A program made the translations under genes and the position numbers. A stretch of DNA of 64,000 nucleotides, taken from positions 68,237 to 132,236 of the forward strand of contig NZ_DEXW01000077.1 in assembly GCF_002364335.1 (NCBI RefSeq), read 5' to 3'. The DNA comes from Winogradskyella sp. UBA3174. GTDB taxonomy: Bacteria > Bacteroidota > Bacteroidia > Flavobacteriales > Flavobacteriaceae. The notes under the pieces are model-generated. The model did not search any database, was not told the DNA's origin, and saw nothing but the letters and a program-made list of their open reading frames with translations. Shown here piece by piece: positions 25,899 through 34,288 of this stretch; position 1 is the stretch's first letter; every line of letters starts with the position of its first letter.

Positions 25899-28268
25899 AT
25901 GGATACTAAATCTACCTCAATTACAGGCTTACACATTAGGAAAAAAATAGAATTATTTTTTTCCTATTGGAAATGGATTTGCTTTTCTGTAATTGTAGCA
26001 CTGGTAATTGCCTTCACCCATTTGCGATATACCAATTATGAGTATAAAGCCAATGCAACTATTAAAATACGTGATGAGAAACAATCAACTATGCTACCTA
26101 GTATGGAAGAAATGGGGAGCAACGGGCTTTTCTCACAAGGCTCCGATAAAATAAAAGATGAAATTTCAGTTATACAATCACGGACATTATTTAAAAACAT
26201 AGTTGAAAAATTAAAATTAAATATAAGTTACTTTGAGGAGGGTAAAATAAAAGAAAAAGAACTTTATTCTAACCCAGCTATTAAAGTTAGCTTCTTTCAG
26301 AGTGATTCAATAATTAATGAAATAAAAACCAACTTATTTATTAAAATAAAATCGCCTTCAGAATTTATTTTATTCAAAGAACAACATAAATATCTAATGA
26401 ATCGTGTTGATTCAGAAGGAGAAGTGTATTCATTCGGTGATAAAATTGAAACTAGCTATGGTGGTTATGTTATAACTCCAAATATTGGTAAAAATAAACC
26501 TAAAATAGGAAGTAATATTAGAGTTTCAATCAATCGTTTAAATAGCGTAGTGGGAAGCTATCAGAGAAAAGTGAAAGTTTCTACGTCGAAAGGATCTAGT
26601 ATTGTTAAGCTTGAATTACAAGAGACCGTTGCTCAAAAAGCTATAGATATTTTAAACCAACTTATTCTAGAATATAATAATGATGTATTAGCGGATAAAG
26701 AAGCTGTAGTAAATGTAACATCAGATTTTATAAATACGAGACTAGCAAAGGTTTCTGAAGAGTTAAACCAAGTAGAGCTTACAGCTGAAGAGTTACAAAA
26801 AAACAATAGACTTACGGCTTTAGGGTCTCAGGCAAATATATACCTAGAGAGAGAAAAAAATAATGAATCACAGATATTAGTCACTTCTAATAGGCTAAAA
26901 CTTATTGATTTTCTTCAAGAAGAAATTAGTGTAGAAGGAAAAGCTTCTGACTTACTTCCTTTGAATGTAGTTGATGACTCCGGAGTAAACCTGATCACTA
27001 AAAACTACAATGAATTGGTCTATCAAAGAGATAAAATTCTTAAAAACTCAAGTGAAATAAACCCAACTGTTATAAAACTTAACGATCAAATAAGCCAGCA
27101 AGAATCTAGCCTTCAGAATACTTTAAGTAATATGAAGCAATCAAATAATATTACTCTTAATACTTTAAATAAAGAAGATGTACGTATTCGCGGACAGATC
27201 TATAGTGCTCCTAAAAGACAGAGACAATTTAGAGATATTGAACGTAAACAGGGTATGAAAGAGTCATTATACCTCTATCTATTGGAAAAGAGAGAAGAAA
27301 CAACAATTCGATTAGGTATGTATTCTCCTAATGCTAAAATTATTGATAGTGCTTATTCCTCATTTCGTCCTGTAGCACCAAATCCAACAATTACATATTT
27401 GGCAGCATTTATATTTGGGTTAGCTCTTCCTATTGCGGTAATTTACCTTATAATTTTAACAGATACTAAAATTTACAGAAAAAACGATTTAATTGATATT
27501 TTAGATATACCTTATATTGGTGATATACCTAAAACTTCTAAAAAAGAAACATTAATCAAAAAAGTTGATTATTCACCAAAAGCTGAAGCTTTTAGAATTA
27601 TAAGATCAAACATAGATTTTATGTTAAAAAGCACAACCGATGGGTCTAAAAAAATATTTATTACGTCTACCAAGGCGCAAGAAGGTAAATCGCATACAAG
27701 TACTAATTTAGCATCGTCAATTTCATTCTCAGAAAAGTCTGTTCTTTTAATTGAGATGGATATTAGAGTCCCTAAAATCATGAATTATTTAGGATTAAAA
27801 GACGAATCTAAAATAGGACTATCAGATTTTATTGTAGACAATAAAATAAAGCCTCAAGATATTGTTATTAAACATAAAGAGAATAAATACTTAGACATTA
27901 TACCTTCGGGGACTATTCCTCCAAATCCGTCTGAATTATTAATGAGTGATCGGATTAAAGAATTATTTAACTATTTTGAAGATAAATACGATTATATTGT
28001 TGTAGATACTTCAGCCGTAGGCATTGTAAGCGATACACTTTTAATAGCAAATTTTGCAGATATGTTTATTTATGTTGTAGGTGCTGATAATGTAGATAAG
28101 AGACAATTATCAGATGTGGCACAAACTTTATACAATGAGAAACGATTACCAAATATGACTCTGTTATTAAACGGTGTTAAAAGAGGTAAAGGTGGTTATG
28201 GTTATGGTTATGGTTATGGTAACAATCCTAATAAGAACACGAAAAATAAATGGTATAGTTTTAGTTAA
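25899..28268 (+). CDS. Wzc-like tyrosine autokinase and chain-length regulator
   Basis: 789 residues: a Wzz domain with a membrane helix near 26-44, a long periplasmic coiled-coil region (about 260-450), a GNVR-type segment ending near residue 480, a second membrane helix (about 498-521), and a cytoplasmic BY-kinase domain with Walker A (Lys597 in QEGKSHTS), Walker A' LIEMDIRVP and Walker B IVVDTSAVG. The C-terminal tail is a run of Tyr-Gly dipeptides encoded by four exact GGTTAT units. Autophosphorylation of such tails controls assembly with Wza and export. It is the last gene of the operon and is followed by a strong terminator. Confidence 0.91.
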   Translation: MDTKSTSITGLHIRKKIELFFSYWKWICFSVIVALVIAFTHLRYTNYEYKANATIKIRDEKQSTMLPSMEEMGSNGLFSQGSDKIKDEISVIQSRTLFKNIVEKLKLNISYFEEGKIKEKELYSNPAIKVSFFQSDSIINEIKTNLFIKIKSPSEFILFKEQHKYLMNRVDSEGEVYSFGDKIETSYGGYVITPNIGKNKPKIGSNIRVSINRLNSVVGSYQRKVKVSTSKGSSIVKLELQETVAQKAIDILNQLILEYNNDVLADKEAVVNVTSDFINTRLAKVSEELNQVELTAEELQKNNRLTALGSQANIYLEREKNNESQILVTSNRLKLIDFLQEEISVEGKASDLLPLNVVDDSGVNLITKNYNELVYQRDKILKNSSEINPTVIKLNDQISQQESSLQNTLSNMKQSNNITLNTLNKEDVRIRGQIYSAPKRQRQFRDIERKQGMKESLYLYLLEKREETTIRLGMYSPNAKIIDSAYSSFRPVAPNPTITYLAAFIFGLALPIAVIYLIILTDTKIYRKNDLIDILDIPYIGDIPKTSKKETLIKKVDYSPKAEAFRIIRSNIDFMLKSTTDGSKKIFITSTKAQEGKSHTSTNLASSISFSEKSVLLIEMDIRVPKIMNYLGLKDESKIGLSDFIVDNKIKPQDIVIKHKENKYLDIIPSGTIPPNPSELLMSDRIKELFNYFEDKYDYIVVDTSAVGIVSDTLLIANFADMFIYVVGADNVDKRQLSDVAQTLYNEKRLPNMTLLLNGVKRGKGGYGYGYGYGNNPNKNTKNKWYSFS
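28194..28217 (+). repeat. Hexanucleotide repeat (GGTTAT)4 in the wzc tail
   Basis: Four perfect tandem GGTTAT units encode Gly-Tyr repeats at the autophosphorylation tail. Unit gain or loss keeps the frame and changes the number of tyrosines by one. Confidence 0.9.
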
Positions 28269-28286
28269 ACTATATAATAAACTTTT

Positions 28287-28326
28287 AAAAACAGCAACCA
28301 ATCAATTGATTGGTTGCTGTTTTTTT
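28287..28326. terminator. Bidirectional rho-independent terminator
   Basis: A perfect 15+15 palindrome (28291-28320) is flanked by A-runs on the left and T-runs on the right. It lies between the convergent wzc and proline dehydrogenase genes and can serve both strands. Confidence 0.9.
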
Positions 28327-29497
28327 ACATTCTACGTCGTTTTTTCTCAGATTTTAATAATACCAACTCTCTATTAGTCTGCCCAGCAACAGAAGTGTTC
28401 TCCTCCGCTCTTCTAATTAAGTAAGGCATCACATCTTTAACTGGCCCAAAAGGAATATACTTAGCAACATTGTAACCCTCCGAGGCTAGATTAAAACTAA
28501 TATGATCGCTCATTCCGTATAATTGACCAAACCATATGTTGTTATTATTTCTACTAATCCCTAAGTCATTCATTAAACCCATTGCTAAATAGCTACTTGC
28601 TTCATTATGAGTACCTATAAAAACAGAAATCGTTTTATTGTTTTCTAAAATATACTTCAAGGTCGTATTAAAGTTATCGTCTGTAATAGCTTTGGTTTCA
28701 CAAATAGGTGACTTATAGTCTCTTTCATCAGCTCTTTTTCGTTCTTTTTCCATGTATGCACCACGTACAATCTTCATTCCTATTGTAAAACCATCTTTAT
28801 TAGCACGATTATGCAAACCTTTTAAATAATCTAAACGATCCCATCTATAGGTTTGTAATGTATTATAGACTATTGTTTTTTTCTTATTGTAAAGAGACAT
28901 CATATCTTCTACCAGGTCGTCTGCGGCATCTTGCATCCAACTTTCTTCTCCATCAATTAATACTTCAACCTCTTTTTCTTCTGCCAACTTACAAACAGCA
29001 TCAAACCGAGCTACTACTCTATTCCATTCGTTTTGCTCCTCTTTAGTAAACTCTAGACCTTCTGTTTTCTTTTGATATAGATAAAAACGGCCAAAACCTG
29101 TGGGTTTAAAAACAACGATAGGCATAGCTTCTCTATCATCACAGAATTGTATAATTTTCAAGATTTTTTCTAAAGCACCATCAAACTGTTCTTCTGATTC
29201 TTTTCCTTCAACCGAATAATCTAAAACAGAACTAACTTTGTGTGTAAAAAGCTTATCTATTACGGGCAAACAATCTTCTTCATTAACTCCACCACAAAAA
29301 TGATCGAATACAGTAGATCTAATGAGTGCTTCAACTGGCAATTTAGCTTTAAGTGCAAAATTTGTGGCTGCAGTACCAATACGGACTAAAGGTTGTACGG
29401 AAATCATCTTAAACAAAAAATAGGCACGTTCTAATTCAGAATCTGATTTTAAAGCAAAAGCAGTTTCTGTATTTTCAAAAAGGGTTTTATTTATCAT
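28325..29497 (-). CDS. Proline dehydrogenase
   Basis: 390 residues of the single-domain proline dehydrogenase family, the FAD-dependent first step of proline catabolism (proline to pyrroline-5-carboxylate). Motifs include KIVRGAYMEKER, a FIGTHNEASS strand, QLYGMSDHISF and the C-terminal YIPFGPVKDVMPYLIRRAEEN substrate helix with the paired arginines. No pyrroline-5-carboxylate dehydrogenase domain is fused or adjacent. It converges on wzc across a shared terminator; upstream is a TATATTTG -7 box. Confidence 0.92.
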   Translation of the reverse strand: MINKTLFENTETAFALKSDSELERAYFLFKMISVQPLVRIGTAATNFALKAKLPVEALIRSTVFDHFCGGVNEEDCLPVIDKLFTHKVSSVLDYSVEGKESEEQFDGALEKILKIIQFCDDREAMPIVVFKPTGFGRFYLYQKKTEGLEFTKEEQNEWNRVVARFDAVCKLAEEKEVEVLIDGEESWMQDAADDLVEDMMSLYNKKKTIVYNTLQTYRWDRLDYLKGLHNRANKDGFTIGMKIVRGAYMEKERKRADERDYKSPICETKAITDDNFNTTLKYILENNKTISVFIGTHNEASSYLAMGLMNDLGISRNNNNIWFGQLYGMSDHISFNLASEGYNVAKYIPFGPVKDVMPYLIRRAEENTSVAGQTNRELVLLKSEKKRRRM

Positions 29498-29514
29498 TCT
29501 AAAAATTAATTATG

Positions 29515-29522
29515 CAAATATA
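29515..29522 (-). promoter_or_regulatory. -7 box TATATTTG of proline dehydrogenase
   Basis: The minus-strand octamer is an exact TAnnTTTG match, 17 nt before the start codon. No clear -33 TTG is present at 19-21 nt. Confidence 0.45.
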
Positions 29523-29591
29523 TTTATTCTAAGTTTTACTTTTTTGTAGAAAACTAAGTATTTTCACAACTTAATTTTAGGTATCACTATA

Positions 29592-30662
29592 ATGAAATCA
29601 ATTTCTACCAAAAACGCTGTGGTTTATTTTAATTCTGAGGTCTATTCTGAGCTAAATAAACACATCAAAACCACACAACCTTCTAAAATTTTTATCCTAG
29701 TAGATACCAATACTCACGAGTATTGTTTACCTCAGTTTTTAGAAAAATTAGAGTCTGATGATATTATTATTGAGGTCATGGAAATCCCAGAAGGAGAAGA
29801 TCATAAAACTATAGATATCTGCACTGGTGTTTGGGAAGCTTTATCTGAGTATAATGCAGATAGAAAGAGCTTGCTTATTAATCTAGGTGGTGGAGTTGTT
29901 ACCGATTTAGGCGGTTTTGTAGCATCAACTTTTATGCGTGGCATAAAATACATAAATATACCAACATCACTTCTAGCAATGGTAGATGCTTCTATTGGCG
30001 GAAAAACAGGAGTAGATTTAGGTGCGTTAAAAAATCAGATTGGTATTATTAATGAAGGTGAAATGGTTGGTATTGATATTGACTACTTAAGTACATTGCC
30101 TCAAAATCAGATGGTTTCGGGTTATGCTGAAATGATAAAACATGGCCTAATCTATGATGAAAATTATTGGAATGTTCTTACGAATCTTCAAAATTTAGAT
30201 ATTTCTGATTTAGAGCAATTAATTTATGATTCTGTTATAATAAAAAATACCATAGTAACTGAAGATCCTAGAGAACAAGGACTAAGAAAAACACTCAATT
30301 TCGGACATACATTAGGTCACGCCATTGAAAGTTATTTTTTAGAAAACGCTGATAAAACACCACTTCTTCATGGTGAAGCTATAGCTATAGGCATGATATT
30401 AGAAACTTATTTATCTCATAAAGTTTGTGGGTTATCTATCGAAGCTTTAAACCATATAAAAGACGCCATTCTCAAAACATATCAAAAGACCATATTTCTA
30501 GAAAATGACAAAAGTAGCATCATTGAGCTTTTAAAATATGATAAAAAGAATAGTCATGGCATTGTTAAGTTTGTGCTTCTAGAGTCTATAGGGCAAGCTA
30601 AAATAGATTGCGAAGCTAGTAATTCACTAATCTTAGAAGCTTTTAATTTTTACGATTCTTAG
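29592..30662 (+). CDS. aroB: 3-dehydroquinate synthase
   Basis: 356 residues. AroB converts DAHP to 3-dehydroquinate in the shikimate pathway using NAD and a divalent metal. The NAD-binding LGGGVVTDLGGFVAST block (about 96-111), PTSLLAMVDASIGGKTGVD, and metal-ligand motifs GYAEMIKHGLI, FGHTLGHAIE and LHGEAIAIGM are all intact. Length is typical. The end overlaps the stop of the convergent DinB gene by 4 nt. No other shikimate genes adjoin it; chorismate use by the PabB at 58925 is a pathway link only. Confidence 0.95.
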   Translation: MKSISTKNAVVYFNSEVYSELNKHIKTTQPSKIFILVDTNTHEYCLPQFLEKLESDDIIIEVMEIPEGEDHKTIDICTGVWEALSEYNADRKSLLINLGGGVVTDLGGFVASTFMRGIKYINIPTSLLAMVDASIGGKTGVDLGALKNQIGIINEGEMVGIDIDYLSTLPQNQMVSGYAEMIKHGLIYDENYWNVLTNLQNLDISDLEQLIYDSVIIKNTIVTEDPREQGLRKTLNFGHTLGHAIESYFLENADKTPLLHGEAIAIGMILETYLSHKVCGLSIEALNHIKDAILKTYQKTIFLENDKSSIIELLKYDKKNSHGIVKFVLLESIGQAKIDCEASNSLILEAFNFYDS

Positions 30663-31174
30663 AGATAACGCTCTGTAATTATTTGGTTATGGTGATTTTC
30701 GTGACCTGTAATAATGTAACCCAAAGCACGAACTGATATATTTGAACCACTCGCAACACCAAGCTCTAAAAACGTATCCAGGTTTAAACTTTTATATAAA
30801 GCAATTGTTGCCATTCTTACAGCTTTAAACTCTTCAATTAAACTAGTTAAAGTACGTTGAGACGTATTACTTTCTAAAACATAATCATCTTGCTCAAAAC
30901 CAGATAAGGGTGTTTTATCTTTTCTAGCAATACGCAAGGCACGATATGCAAAAATACGCTCTGTGTCAATTATATGAATCAGAATCTCTTTTACCGTCCA
31001 CTTATCATCAGCATAAGCATAGTTGTGCTTACTATCAGGAATATTAGAATAGAACTTTGGAACAGAAACCAAATTAGACTTTAGACCTTTTATTATATCC
31101 TCATGGGCTGTATTATTAATATATGTAGTATAATATGGATTAAACTCGTTTGTATTTAATAAATCTGAAATCAT
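30659..31174 (-). CDS. DinB/YfiT-like putative metal-dependent protein
   Basis: 171 residues forming a four-helix-bundle DinB-type protein. Likely metal-binding histidines lie in KEILIHIIDTERIFAYR (helix 2) and in the C-terminal GHENHHNQIITERYL. Family members include bacillithiol and mycothiol transferases and damage-inducible proteins; many have no known function. I cannot assign a substrate. It lies downstream of the Lrp gene on the same strand, but a strong hairpin at 31194-31227 separates them. Confidence 0.82.
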   Translation of the reverse strand: MISDLLNTNEFNPYYTTYINNTAHEDIIKGLKSNLVSVPKFYSNIPDSKHNYAYADDKWTVKEILIHIIDTERIFAYRALRIARKDKTPLSGFEQDDYVLESNTSQRTLTSLIEEFKAVRMATIALYKSLNLDTFLELGVASGSNISVRALGYIITGHENHHNQIITERYL

Positions 31175-31191
31175 AGTTATTGGTTTAAAAC

Positions 31192-31228
31192 AAAAAATCC
31201 TTAGTCATATAATTAACTAAGGATTTTA
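31192..31228 (-). terminator. Rho-independent terminator after the Lrp gene
   Basis: A perfect 12-bp stem (31194-31205 with 31216-31227) has a 10-nt loop and is followed on the minus strand by six T. It lies 17 nt after the Lrp stop codon and would separate it from the DinB gene. Confidence 0.8.
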
Positions 31229-31244
31229 TTGATGTTGTTATTTC

Positions 31245-31724
31245 TTATAGCTCATTAAAGATGGTATGCATCAGTCGCTTTTTATCATTAATACTTTCTT
31301 CTAAAGATATCATAGTCTCTGTTCTATAAACACCTTCAATATCATCTAACATAAATATAATATCCTTAGCATGCATAGTATCCTTTGCTCTTACCTTACA
31401 AAAAATATTGAATTTACCCGTAGTAATATGAGCTACTGTAACATAAGGAATCGAACTAATACGCTCTAAAACAAATTTAGTTTGCGATGTATTTTGAAGA
31501 AAAACACCCACATATGCAATAAATGAATAGCCTAACTTCTTGTAATCTAATGTTAATGAAGAACCCTTTATGATACCAGCTTCTTCCATTTTCTTAACCC
31601 TTACATGAACTGTACCAGCAGAAATTAATAATTTTTTCGCAATATCCGTAAATGGAATACGCGTATTATCTATTAACATATCCAATATTTGATGATCTAT
31701 TTCGTCCAATTTAAACTTTGCCAT
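31245..31724 (-). CDS. Lrp/AsnC family transcriptional regulator
   Basis: 159 residues with an N-terminal winged HTH (DEIDHQILDMLIDNTRIPFTDIAKKL, recognition helix around SAGTVHVRVKKMEEAGII) and the C-terminal RAM ligand-binding domain (SFIAYVGVFL to GVYRTETMISL). Lrp proteins sense amino acids and form octamers on DNA. The target is unknown; proline dehydrogenase and the M14 peptidase nearby are possible but unproven. Upstream is a TATTTTTG -7 box at 31750-31757; downstream is a strong terminator. Confidence 0.92.
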   Translation of the reverse strand: MAKFKLDEIDHQILDMLIDNTRIPFTDIAKKLLISAGTVHVRVKKMEEAGIIKGSSLTLDYKKLGYSFIAYVGVFLQNTSQTKFVLERISSIPYVTVAHITTGKFNIFCKVRAKDTMHAKDIIFMLDDIEGVYRTETMISLEESINDKKRLMHTIFNEL

Positions 31725-31749
31725 ATTTGTATTTTCTTTAAACTATATG

Positions 31750-31757
31750 CAAAAATA
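31750..31757 (-). promoter_or_regulatory. -7 box TATTTTTG of the Lrp gene
   Basis: An exact TAnnTTTG match on the minus strand, 25 nt before the start codon. A TTTG lies 15 nt further upstream, shorter than the usual 19-21 spacing. Confidence 0.45.
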
Positions 31758-31798
31758 AGACATTTTATATATCAAATACGCATCAAAAGGCGAATATA

Positions 31799-32944
31799 TT
31801 ACCGTTTTAATGAGGTTTTTTCATTATTTATCATAACGAAATCGGTTTCGTTGGTAACTTCTAGAGTTAAGTTTTGTGAATTTTTGACAATTTCATTTTT
31901 AGCATTAATCTCTTTATGTCCATAAAGAGCATCTAAATTTGAAATCGATTCAATGATAGGAACAAAATCGATGCTATCGTTTAATAAAACTTCTTTGTAC
32001 TGAATAACAATGTCAATAGATTTGTCTGAGACGTTATTCAACTTGGCATTTCTAATAATAATATCACAAAACAATTTCTTGTTTTCTGGAATTTTAAAAT
32101 ACGCTTTATAAAAGCTATCATCATGAACTTTTGAAATCACTTCCAATCCTTTTAAAATTGACATAAAAACAAACCGTCTCACCTCTTCCCTATCATAATC
32201 ATTACGATAATGACCAGCTTCAAACAAAAGTGTTGGTACACCAAAACTTTGAAACGTATCACCCACACAATTCAAATTAAAAGCATCATCATAACGTGAA
32301 ATGCCATTTGGTATTTCATTCTGCAATGCCGTATTAATCTCAGCAATGATTGACATGGCAACTTTTCTGTTTGGCGTTAGTGTACAATCAATATCTTGAG
32401 AAGGTGCTAAAAAAGATAACGTAGCAGAAACATTAGTATCAGCAACACTATAAATAGTACGTTGACCATGTAAATTAAAACAATAGTCTGGCTTAAAATT
32501 ATCATAAACCTGTCGTAGCAGCTTACTTTCTGGTTGTGTTAAATCTTGTGCGTCTCTATTTAGATCAACCTTGTTGGCATTTAAGCGTGTATAACTTTCT
32601 GCTCCATCCGGATTTAAAATTGGAATAACAAAAACAGTACACTGATTTAATATCTTTTTGGTTAACGCGTTCTCTGTTTCAAACAGATTAAAACAATCAA
32701 ACAGAGCTTTTGTAGTTGTAGATTCATTACCGTGCATTTGTGACCAAAGTAAAACTTTCGTTTTTCCTTTGCCATAAGTGATTCCATAAATTGGACGATT
32801 TTCTACAGAAAGTCCTAATGTAGAAACAGTAGTTTTAGAGCACTTTTTAAAACATTTTTCAATGTGATTATTTGTGATGTAACGACCAAATAAAGTCGAT
32901 TCTTTAACTGATTTATAAGTTGTATTTATTTGATTTAGATCCAT
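31799..32944 (-). CDS. M14 family zinc carboxypeptidase-like protein
   Basis: 381 residues with the M14 zinc site: His71 and Glu74 in MHGNES, and His159 in CFNLHGQ. Substrate-carboxylate residues Asn129-Arg130 (VDLNRD) are present, and a TLLFEAGHY motif supplies the likely general-base Glu. No signal peptide is visible, so the enzyme is probably cytoplasmic, unlike the secreted T9SS M14 proteins of this phylum. Its promoter region shares a GTTACATTTGT motif with the divergent XRE regulator. Substrate unknown; it could act on peptides or on amino-acid conjugates. Confidence 0.87.
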   Translation of the reverse strand: MDLNQINTTYKSVKESTLFGRYITNNHIEKCFKKCSKTTVSTLGLSVENRPIYGITYGKGKTKVLLWSQMHGNESTTTKALFDCFNLFETENALTKKILNQCTVFVIPILNPDGAESYTRLNANKVDLNRDAQDLTQPESKLLRQVYDNFKPDYCFNLHGQRTIYSVADTNVSATLSFLAPSQDIDCTLTPNRKVAMSIIAEINTALQNEIPNGISRYDDAFNLNCVGDTFQSFGVPTLLFEAGHYRNDYDREEVRRFVFMSILKGLEVISKVHDDSFYKAYFKIPENKKLFCDIIIRNAKLNNVSDKSIDIVIQYKEVLLNDSIDFVPIIESISNLDALYGHKEINAKNEIVKNSQNLTLEVTNETDFVMINNEKTSLKR

Positions 32945-32961
32945 AGAACATCTTACTTAAT

Positions 32962-32973
32962 CACAAATGTAAC
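32962..32973 (-). promoter_or_regulatory. -7 box/operator-like site of the M14 gene
   Basis: Read on the minus strand it is GTTACATTTGTG, containing TACATTTG (TAnnTTTG). It shares 11 consecutive bases with the palindrome in the XRE promoter and lies 18 nt before the peptidase start. Confidence 0.5.
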
Positions 32974-33206
32974 GATTTGATATTTTACAATTGTAAACAA
33001 TTAAAGCCGCTCATTTTGTTACAATACTAAACACTAAACTCAAAAAACACTATCCTTTAATAATGAGTATTAAATATAATTCAACATAAATAATTTTAAA
33101 TACATAATATATTGAAATTCAATTATTTAAATGTATATATTAAAAGTTTATATTTAATATAAAAATACAATTAAGTATCAATTAGCAAATCTAGAACATA
33201 CTATTT

Positions 33207-33220
33207 GTTACATTTGTAAC
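33207..33220 (+). promoter_or_regulatory. Palindromic operator over the -7 box of the XRE gene
   Basis: GTTACATTTGTAAC is a GTTAC/GTAAC inverted repeat that embeds the -7 box TACATTTG (33209-33216), 28 nt before the TTG start of the regulator. The arrangement suits autorepression. Confidence 0.5.
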
Positions 33221-33247
33221 GTTAATTTATCTAAAAACTAGTTTACA

Positions 33248-33616
33248 TTGATAAACTCAAAAGATTTTACTTTACGACTTCAAAAAGTTATCGATTTTTA
33301 TGAAGAGAGTGCCTCTGGTTTTGCTGAAAAAATTGGTGTGCAACGCTCTAGTATTTCACATATACTTTCAGGCAGAAACAAGCCTAGTTTAGATTTTGTA
33401 ATGAAAGTACTTAACTCCTATCCAGAAGTCGAATTATATTGGTTACTAAATGGCAAAGGCACATTTCCTAATACAAGTCAAATCTCTGAATCACCAAATT
33501 CAAATTTAATTATTGAAGATTCAGATCAACTTATTAAAAACTCTGATTCTGATTCTGAAATTGAAAAAATTGTGATTTTCTATAAAGACGGTACTTTTAA
33601 AAGTTACAAGCCTTAA
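33248..33616 (+). CDS. XRE-family helix-turn-helix regulator
   Basis: 122 residues with a phage-repressor-type HTH at about 8-60: FAEKIGVQRSSISHILSGRNKPSLDFVMKVL, followed by YPEVELYWLLNGKGTFP. The C-terminus is short, Ser/Asp-rich and ends with a beta-like IEKIVIFYKDGTFKSYKP. This is a compact chromosomal type widespread in Flavobacteriaceae rather than a phage gene, since nothing else of phage origin lies nearby. It starts with TTG at 33248; no ATG suits the domain. It probably binds the palindrome in its own promoter. Confidence 0.85.
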   Translation: MINSKDFTLRLQKVIDFYEESASGFAEKIGVQRSSISHILSGRNKPSLDFVMKVLNSYPEVELYWLLNGKGTFPNTSQISESPNSNLIIEDSDQLIKNSDSDSEIEKIVIFYKDGTFKSYKP

Positions 33617-33635
33617 AATTCAGAAAGCTATTTCT

Positions 33636-33643
33636 TACCTTTG
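33636..33643 (+). promoter_or_regulatory. -7 box TACCTTTG of the 33658 gene
   Basis: An exact TAnnTTTG match 14 nt before the start codon, followed by GCAAAAAG; a very short 5' leader would result. A -33 element is not clear. Confidence 0.5.
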
Positions 33644-33657
33644 CAAAAAGATTTAAA

Positions 33658-34044
33658 ATGAAACGTTGTTTTTTAATTTTATTTGCATTAATGCTAGTTA
33701 GTTGCTACAATATAGAGCGAGATTGTACAGATTTTAAAACAGGTACGTTTGAATTTAAATACACCATTGATGGAATTGAAAAAATTGGTCAGTTTGAACG
33801 TACAAAACTTTGGAATATCGATTACTATGAAGGCAAAGTAGATTCATCTTCTGTAAGATGGATTAATGATTGCGAATTCATTCTTAAAAAAATTAACCCC
33901 ATCAATAATGCTGAAAAAGATGCGATACACATGAAAATCCTATCTACATCGGACAACTCATATACTTTTGAATATAAGCTCGCAGTTAAAAAGTCCAATA
34001 GACCTCTTTTAGTAGAGAAAGGCTTAGCGGTAAAGATTAATTAG
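33658..34044 (+). CDS. Small lipoprotein of unknown function
   Basis: 128 residues with a lipoprotein signal ending in LMLVSC (Cys16). The mature part is a compact beta-rich domain with DCTDFKTGTFEFKY, IDGIEKIGQFERT, a WINDCEF segment and a C-terminal YTFEYKLAVKK. It has two further cysteines that could pair. Homologues next to topoisomerase IV genes in this family are sometimes mislabelled DNA topoisomerase IV because of that neighbourhood; nothing in the sequence supports such a role. Convergent with parC, 244 nt away. Confidence 0.72.
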   Translation: MKRCFLILFALMLVSCYNIERDCTDFKTGTFEFKYTIDGIEKIGQFERTKLWNIDYYEGKVDSSSVRWINDCEFILKKINPINNAEKDAIHMKILSTSDNSYTFEYKLAVKKSNRPLLVEKGLAVKIN

Positions 34045-34052
34045 ATTTCTTA

Positions 34053-34166
34053 ATGAATTCTGATGTTATCTTAGCATTAATAACACTTACCTTCTTAGAA
34101 ATTATATCAGTATAGATTATATTTTTAATACTTATTGGTTTAATGTTAACAACTAAAACTAACTAA
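34053..34166 (+). pseudogene. Possible remnant of a TerC-family membrane protein gene
   Basis: Twenty codons from an ATG at 34053 read LALITLTFLEII, very like the N-terminus of TerC-family proteins (LLTLTFLEIVLGIDNIIFI). A stop at 34113 follows, and the same frame continues with IIFLILIG, matching the next part of the family sequence with a few residues lost. Nothing further downstream resembles TerC. This is a by-eye resemblance over about 28 residues. Confidence 0.35.
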
Positions 34167-34288
34167 CCTTGTGAAAACTTAATTATTTGACAAAATTATC
34201 GCTGCAATTATTAGAGACTTTCCTTATTGTTCAATTGGTTTTTTACTTTTTCTTGAGTTTGTAAATTTTAGAAGCTAGAAAAGAAAAA

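Larger units (their letters stand above)
32945..33247. other. Divergent promoter region (M14 peptidase / XRE regulator)
   Basis: A very AT-rich gap with recurring TGTAAC/GTTACA half-sites: CACAAATGTAAC at 32962-32973, TTTACAATTGTAAA near 32984-32997, TGTTACAA near 33018, and the perfect palindrome GTTACATTTGTAAC at 33207-33220. No gene seen. Confidence 0.6.

Noticed and set aside
33248..33616. XRE regulator as part of a prophage or toxin-antitoxin system
   Set aside because: No phage, integrase or toxin-like gene adjoins it, and the protein matches a chromosomal flavobacterial type.
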